A stretch of DNA of 52,458 nucleotides, taken from positions 1-52,458 of the IMG/VR virus record IMGVR_UViG_3300027754_000128. One strand, given 5' to 3'. Within the stretch, counting starts at the first letter, position 1. Each line of letters starts with the position of its first letter. This document shows positions 49,416 to 52,458 of the stretch, in pieces. The position numbers were made by a program, and so were the translations under genes. This DNA comes from a virus. Below the pieces are notes generated by a model, which did not search any database, was not told where the DNA came from, and was given only the letters and a program-made list of their open reading frames with translations.

Positions 49416-49801
49416 TCCGGGTTGTCGCCTCTTACCTGGCGGCGGCTCTGGCTTTTGTGGCTGTCGTGACCGTGTTCATGCCGCTGAAGGCGAGGGCGCA
49501 GGATCACAGCCCGCACCACAAGGACTTCTACCGGCTATGGCTACAACCCGGCACGTCTGTCAGTTGCTGCAACGCCCGCGTCGAGCTGAACGGCGTCGAG
49601 ACCGGAGACTGCGAGCCTGTCAAGGCCGAGGTCCGGGGTGGGAACTGGTGGGCGTGGCTGCGGCAGGAGAGCCGGTGGATCGAGATAGACGACAGCCGCA
49701 TCCTGCGTGAGCGGAACCCGACGCAGGGCGGGGTGGATGCTCACCTGTGTTACAGCTACGGACGCGTGCTGTGTTTTGTCCCGCCATTTGGCGGTGGCTA
49801 G
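49412..49801 (+). CDS. Exported Cys/Trp-rich protein, function unknown
   Basis: 129 residues with a signal peptide (IRVVASYLAAALAFVAVVTVFMP...ARAQ; cleavage expected after residue ~29). The mature part has SVSCCNARVELNGVETGDCEP, GNWWAWLRQESRWIEI and CYSYGRVLCFVPP, so probable disulfides. Last gene before attP, which is a usual place for lysogenic-conversion genes. No family recognised. Confidence 0.7.
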   Translation: MIRVVASYLAAALAFVAVVTVFMPLKARAQDHSPHHKDFYRLWLQPGTSVSCCNARVELNGVETGDCEPVKAEVRGGNWWAWLRQESRWIEIDDSRILRERNPTQGGVDAHLCYSYGRVLCFVPPFGGG

Positions 49802-49815
49802 AACATACCTGGAAC

Positions 49816-49835
49816 TTTCTCCCCCATTCCTCCCC
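49816..49835. repeat. Integrase arm-site candidates, left pair
   Basis: TTTCTCCCCC at 49816-49825 and TTCCTCCCC at 49827-49835, 11 bases apart. They lie about 115-125 bp from the att core. The same pair with the same period recurs at 50012-50032. Confidence 0.55.
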
Positions 49836-49908
49836 TAGTGTTTTGGTCTTGTTCTGTCCCGGCGGGGCAGTTCCCCACAGGGAGCCGGAATCTACGAAGG
49901 ACCGAAAA

Positions 49909-49930
49909 CCCAATGTTTATTGGGAAAAAA
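49909..49930 (-). terminator. Weak terminator for integrase transcript
   Basis: CCCAAT (49909-49914), loop GTTT, ATTGGG (49919-49924). Read on the minus strand the hairpin is followed by TTTTCGG. The stem is only 6 bp. It would end minus-strand transcription coming from int. Confidence 0.45.
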
Positions 49931-49975
49931 TGGTGGGCGCTGTAGGGATTGAACCTACGACCCCACCCGTGTGAA
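49931..49975 (-). other. attP core: 3' half of a tRNA-Val (CAC)
   Basis: On the minus strand the sequence contains an anticodon loop TTCACAC (49975-49969), a T-arm GTAGG-TTCAATC-CCTAC, the acceptor strand AGCGCCC and A-CCA at 49931-49933. The 5' acceptor strand is absent and the anticodon stem is broken at 31-39, so it is not an intact tRNA. The D-arm side (AATCAGCGGG) still resembles a tRNA. Best read as the phage attachment core restoring a host tRNA-Val(CAC) gene on integration. Confidence 0.82.
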
Positions 49976-49998
49976 CGGCGTTCTGCCCGCTGATTTCA

Positions 49999-50985
49999 TT
50001 AGACAATTCGCTTTCTCCCCCGTTTCTCCCCCATTAGAATCACGACCCCACGGTCAGGCGTTACCGGCGATCGGTGGTGAACGTAGCGGCCGGCAGATCG
50101 TTCGTCGCGCCACAGTCCGCGCTCGGCGATGGCGCGCATATCGTATCCCAGCGCCCGCAGATCGGTCGCCATTGCGTGCCTCGACTGGTGTGGCGTGTAG
50201 GTGACCTTCAGGCGGGCGCACAGGGGCTTCAGCCACCTGTAGACGTTGTGCCGGTCACCCCAGGGGAAAACGCGCCCAGAGGGCAAATGCGGGGCGCTGG
50301 CGAGCATTGCTACCAGTTCGGGCGACAGACCTATCTCACCGATGTCATCCGTCTTGGTGGAGCCGACGCGGGCAGTGGCGGCCGGAAGGTCGAAGTCCTC
50401 GCGGCGCAGGCGCAGGCTGTCGGTGATCCGCTGGCCTGTCTCATACAGCCAGACGAGGAACAGGTGCTTGTGTCCGGTCGTGTTCGCCAACAACAGCCGC
50501 ATCGTGTCAGCGGCGACAGGCCGGCGGGGCGAGCGGCGGGATACCTTCAGCCGGCGGTGGCGGCGGTCGGCGCACCATCCTTGCTCGGCGGCGAAGTGCA
50601 GGATCGAGGAGGCGGGGCCAATCACAGCGCGGTTCTTGTTGCTGTCGCTTGTGCGGGGGCAGAGCGCGTGCGCTGCAGTCGTGAGGTCGGAGCCGATCAT
50701 ATCGCCCACAAGCTTGTCGCCAAAGAACCGCACCAGCCGGTCGATATAGGCGAGGTCTTGCTTGCCTAGCCGCTTGCCCTGAAGGAAGGCGTGGGCGGCC
50801 TCGCGGAACGAGACTACCGCGCCAGGCTCACGACCTTTGATAGCGGCGAAGAACTGTTCGGCTTCTTTCTTTGCATCTGCGAGTTTCGTCGCTGCCAGTA
50901 CTTTCTCAACTTGTCGTCCGTTACTTGGCCCGCGAACAACGAAGGTCCGGTTGCCTTTGCGGGAACCGGGCGCGTAGAACTGCAT
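49999..50985 (-). CDS. int: Tyrosine-recombinase integrase
   Basis: 328 residues. Catalytic residues in order: Arg186 (ETGQRITDS), Lys211 (GSTKTDD), His266 and Arg269 (PHQSRHA), Trp292 (GLWRDE) and the nucleophile Tyr301 (AGRYVHH). The N-terminal region (FREAAHAFLQGKRLGKQD) is the core-binding SAM-like domain. The start at 50985 has AAGGAG 9 bases upstream; longer versions overlap the excisionase frame more. Its 3' end contains the right arm-site repeats, next to attP. Confidence 0.92.
   Translation of the reverse strand: MQFYAPGSRKGNRTFVVRGPSNGRQVEKVLAATKLADAKKEAEQFFAAIKGREPGAVVSFREAAHAFLQGKRLGKQDLAYIDRLVRFFGDKLVGDMIGSDLTTAAHALCPRTSDSNKNRAVIGPASSILHFAAEQGWCADRRHRRLKVSRRSPRRPVAADTMRLLLANTTGHKHLFLVWLYETGQRITDSLRLRREDFDLPAATARVGSTKTDDIGEIGLSPELVAMLASAPHLPSGRVFPWGDRHNVYRWLKPLCARLKVTYTPHQSRHAMATDLRALGYDMRAIAERGLWRDERSAGRYVHHRSPVTPDRGVVILMGEKRGRKRIV
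50012..50032. repeat. Integrase arm-site candidates, right pair
   Basis: TTTCTCCCCC at 50012-50021 and again at 50023-50032, 11-base period. The pair lies within the last codons of int (encoding GEKRGRK). Together with 49816-49835 it flanks the attP core, as arm-type binding sites do. Confidence 0.55.
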
Positions 50986-51152
50986 GCGGCGCGCTCCTTG
51001 GCTTTGAGTGTTTCGATGTCCGCGTCCTCGAGCCTGGCGCGGCGGCCGGTGCCGATCGTGGCGATACCGTGCCGGGCCAGCGCCCGCGTCAATGTACGAC
51101 GGGACCATCCCATGTGAACAGCGGCGGCGGTCAGGGTGATCGGCTCACTCAT
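50814..51152 (-). CDS. xis: Excisionase-like HTH protein
   Basis: 112 residues. ITLTAAAVHMGWSRRTLTRALARHGIATIGTGRRARLEDADIETLKA is the excisionase/MerR-like winged helix (HTH, then a wing with GTGRRARLE). It overlaps int in another frame by 172 bases, much longer than in lambda. The C-terminal part is basic and low in complexity. ATG at 51152 overlaps the stop of the small membrane-protein gene. A directionality factor is the likely role. Confidence 0.72.
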   Translation of the reverse strand: MSEPITLTAAAVHMGWSRRTLTRALARHGIATIGTGRRARLEDADIETLKAKERAACSSTRPVPAKATGPSLFAGQVTDDKLRKYWQRRNSQMQRKKPNSSSPLSKVVSLAR

Positions 51153-51213
51153 GGGCTTCCCGCCCAGGCCAGGAACTCGACGTACCGGATCACCAGCCAG
51201 ATCGCGCCGGGGA
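51108..51213. repeat. Right copy of terminal overlap (identical to 1-106)
   Basis: Same 106 bases as 1-106, inside the excisionase and membrane-protein genes. Downstream bases diverge. See 1-106 for interpretation. Confidence 0.85.
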
Positions 51214-51283
51214 TCACCACAAAGAGGACTAGGGCGACAAGGCCGACCTTGGTGACGACGGCTAGAGCGTCTTCGCTAATCAT
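51149..51283 (-). CDS. Small single-pass membrane protein (haplotype B)
   Basis: 44 residues, same length as 42-176. The C-terminal 20 residues (GAIWLVIRYVEFLAWAGSP) are unchanged; residues 10-24 differ (VVTKVGLVALVLFVVIP instead of AARVGIVAAVLFVVVP). The start at 51283 follows GGAGAACAC. Stop overlaps the excisionase start. Same gene, second allele. Confidence 0.75.
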   Translation of the reverse strand: MISEDALAVVTKVGLVALVLFVVIPGAIWLVIRYVEFLAWAGSP

Positions 51284-51483
51284 GTGTTCTCCAGTGCTGC
51301 GCGGGCGGCTTTTTGAACCGCAAACAAAACGTCAGCGTCGATGATGCCGTCCACGCCAACCAATTCTGCGGTGGCCGCAACTCTCAGCGCAGCCCGCAGC
51401 CGCTCTATCTCGTCGGCGGCTTCATACATCGTAGCCAGCGTGCCGGCCTCGCGGCGCAGCCTCTCTACTAGGTCATCGGTCAT
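51280..51483 (-). CDS. Small coiled-coil cassette protein (haplotype B)
   Basis: 67 residues, short form of the 88-residue protein at 173-439. Same N-terminus (DDLVERLRREAGTLATMYEA) and the EIERLR unit, then a different C-terminal half (VGVDGIIDADVLFAVQKAAR) and ALENT. It seems to have been formed by exchange at the EIERLR segment. Start follows GGAGAACAC. Confidence 0.7.
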   Translation of the reverse strand: MTDDLVERLRREAGTLATMYEAADEIERLRAALRVAATAELVGVDGIIDADVLFAVQKAARAALENT

Positions 51484-51797
51484 GTGTTCTCCCTCGCTTT
51501 GGCGATGGCGGCGCGGGCGACGTAGTAGCCGAGTGGCGTTTCATCAAGGTCTAGGCAGTCGATGCTTTCGAGGATGCCTTCCAGCGCAGCCCGGAGCCGC
51601 TCGATCTCTGCATCGGATGCGCGGCGGTTCCATGCGGCGATGGCTTGGGTTTCGGTCGAGTAACGAGAGTCGCCGTCGCCCGCGCAACCTACCTCACCAT
51701 CGCAATAAATTTCCCACCCGTCGATGCGATTCTCGTCACGAAAGGTAGCAACGCGAGCGCCGCAAAACGGACACGGATTCAGTGCTTCATCGCTCAT
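51480..51797 (-). CDS. Lar-like zinc-finger protein (haplotype B only)
   Basis: 105 residues. LNPCPFCGARVATFRDE, then YCDGEVGCAGDGDSRYSTETQAIAAWNRRA matches the Lar restriction-alleviation layout (N-PCPFCG...C...C.....A...WN.R). Lar of Rac protects against type I restriction, so an anti-restriction role is plausible. The C-terminal part has the EIERLRAAL unit and ends ARENT. Not present in the first version of the slot. Confidence 0.75.
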   Translation of the reverse strand: MSDEALNPCPFCGARVATFRDENRIDGWEIYCDGEVGCAGDGDSRYSTETQAIAAWNRRASDAEIERLRAALEGILESIDCLDLDETPLGYYVARAAIAKARENT

Positions 51798-52153
51798 GCT
51801 GGCACCTCTTGCTGGTGTGGGCCGGTGACGCGGATGCAAGCCGTGTCGTCCCATTTAGACAAGACCTTGGCGTAGTCCTGTGCTTCAGCTTCCACATGGA
51901 AGGACGCGGAAAATGGATAAAAGGCGGGTCCGTTGATTTTCGTTTGCGCGTATTCAACCCTCCACACCTCGACCATCTTGGTCTTGGGTAGGGTGGACTC
52001 GGCGGCGTCTGCGAGGGCCTTCGCCAAATCCTCGCGGATGTTCAGAAAGACGCCCGATCCAGACGGCTTGCCAAACGGACCGCTTGGGCCAAACAGCATT
52101 GGTGTCTGGCGTGCTGCGCGGATTGCCTCGCGCAGTTTGTCTGCATCGCTCAT
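51794..52153 (-). CDS. Cassette protein (haplotype B only), function unknown
   Basis: 119 residues (MSDADKLREAIRAARQTPML...). Helical N-terminus, then GPFGKPSGSGVFLNIREDLAKALADAAE, and a beta-rich C-terminal half (MVEVWRVEYAQTKINGPAFY...). It starts with the cassette signature GGAGAACACATGAGCGATG. The end differs (EVPA) but still supplies GAGGTG to the next gene. No family recognised. Confidence 0.65.
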   Translation of the reverse strand: MSDADKLREAIRAARQTPMLFGPSGPFGKPSGSGVFLNIREDLAKALADAAESTLPKTKMVEVWRVEYAQTKINGPAFYPFSASFHVEAEAQDYAKVLSKWDDTACIRVTGPHQQEVPA

Positions 52154-52401
52154 GTGTTCTCCTTCCGGGCGCGGATGGCGGCGGCGGCTTCGTCAAGTTC
52201 AGCGCCGACAGCCCAGCCGATTCGGCCTCCATTCAGGCGCTCGCAGACCTTCGCCGCTTCCTCCAGCACCGCATCCCGTTCCGGTTGGGGCCGGCGGGAG
52301 AGTAGGGCGCGGGCGACGATAAGGGCGTCAAGTGCACGCGGAAGCTTGGTATCGAAATCAGTCACAATCCGCTTCGCTGCTTCCAGTTCGTCTAGGGTCA
52401 T
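52150..52401 (-). CDS. Cassette protein (haplotype B only), helical, function unknown
   Basis: 83 residues (MTLDELEAAKRIVTDFDTKL...). Entirely helical with RALDALIVARALLSRRPQPERD and AAKVCERLNGGRIGWAVG. Ends RKENT, the shared cassette ending. Its start overlaps the HNH stop by ATGA. No family recognised. Confidence 0.65.
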   Translation of the reverse strand: MTLDELEAAKRIVTDFDTKLPRALDALIVARALLSRRPQPERDAVLEEAAKVCERLNGGRIGWAVGAELDEAAAAIRARKENT

Positions 52402-52458
52402 GTCCCGCGCTCCACTTCGACAGCAGCCTTGCCTTCCGGGCTAAACGCGGAAATCCAC
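52398..52458 (-). CDS. HNH nuclease-like protein, 3' fragment at window edge
   Basis: The last 19 codons and stop of a second copy of the DUF968-like gene (WISAFSPEGKAAVEVERGT), protein-identical to the end of 1173-1589 though with silent changes. It marks where the two slot versions rejoin. Partial because the window ends. Confidence 0.75.
   Translation of the reverse strand, partial: WISAFSPEGKAAVEVERGT

Noticed and set aside
49747-49974. Frame ending MVGAVGIEPTTPPV
   Set aside because: The GIEPTT peptide is the known translation artefact of antisense tRNA sequence; here it is the att core.
49931-50000. Complete tRNA gene
   Set aside because: The T-arm and CCA end are good, but the 5' acceptor strand does not pair and the anticodon stem is broken. 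Only an attachment-site remnant is supported.
1-52458. Integrated prophage with host flanks
   Set aside because: No host genes or duplicated att site are seen; both ends are phage early-operon sequence.
1-52458. CRISPR arrays, insertion sequences, rRNA genes
   Set aside because: No spaced direct repeats of suitable length, no transposase, no rRNA-like sequence noticed.

Overview
The window reads as essentially one complete genome of a temperate, podovirus-like phage of an alphaproteobacterium. The support is as follows. There is a GapR/DUF2312-type domain, a family typical of Alphaproteobacteria. Coding sequence is GC-rich and tightly overlapped. The att site matches the 3' half of an alphaproteobacterial-style tRNA-Val(CAC). 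The morphogenesis set is terminase, T7-like head-tail connector (portal), scaffold, capsid, tubular tail proteins A and B, ejected internal virion proteins and fibres, with no tape measure or tail sheath. No bacterial chromosomal genes flank it.

Layout. (1) 1-5593, minus strand: a long leftward early operon of mostly 4-bp-overlapping genes. It carries a small accessory cassette slot, a DUF968-like HNH protein, a double-HTH protein, NinB, an ERF single-strand annealing protein and several small unknowns. It starts at promoter PL (5617-5646). (2) 5594-6460: immunity region. A LexA/CI-type S24 repressor (minus) lies between two near-identical promoters, PL and PR. Each has the same 15-bp operator in its spacer. 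(3) 6461-14612, plus strand: Cro-like protein, GIY-YIG/T5orf172 protein, DnaA-C-like protein, SSB-tail protein, GapR-HTH fusion, C5 DNA methyltransferase, VRR-NUC, endonuclease VII, DUF1376/YdaU-like replication protein and many small proteins. (4) 14681-42045: packaging and virion genes, ending in a 3356-residue polyvalent protein with ADP-ribosyltransferase-like and zinc-metallopeptidase-like segments. (5) 42106-44985: two tail-fibre proteins sharing a duplicated glycine-rich domain. (6) 45083-47056: holin, lysozyme, inner spanin, HNH homing endonuclease, outer spanin. (7) 47056-49801: metallophosphoesterase, a third GNAT-like protein and a secreted protein. (8) 49802-51152: attP, integrase and excisionase (minus). 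(9) 51149-52458: a second version of the start of the window.

Regulation. A 14-bp box, AGTAGACGCCACCT, recurs four times (14608, 21908, 42041, 43705), always exactly 35 bp upstream of a TATAAT-like -10 element and never with a good -35. These look like activator-dependent late promoters for packaging, capsid and the two fibre transcripts. The left and right early promoters are both TTGACG-N18-TACT(C/G)T.

Most striking: the two ends of the window overlap (1-106 is identical to 51108-51213; the HNH gene end recurs at 52398). They hold different gene content in between. They therefore represent two alternative haplotypes of one small-gene cassette slot between the HNH gene and the excisionase. 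Most cassettes are joined by the same GGAGAACACATGA junction, which encodes the last residues and stop of one gene, the ribosome-binding site and the start of the next. One cassette gene (XF1762-like) carries a frameshift at a 10-G run. Function calls rest on motif recognition by eye; no database search was possible.
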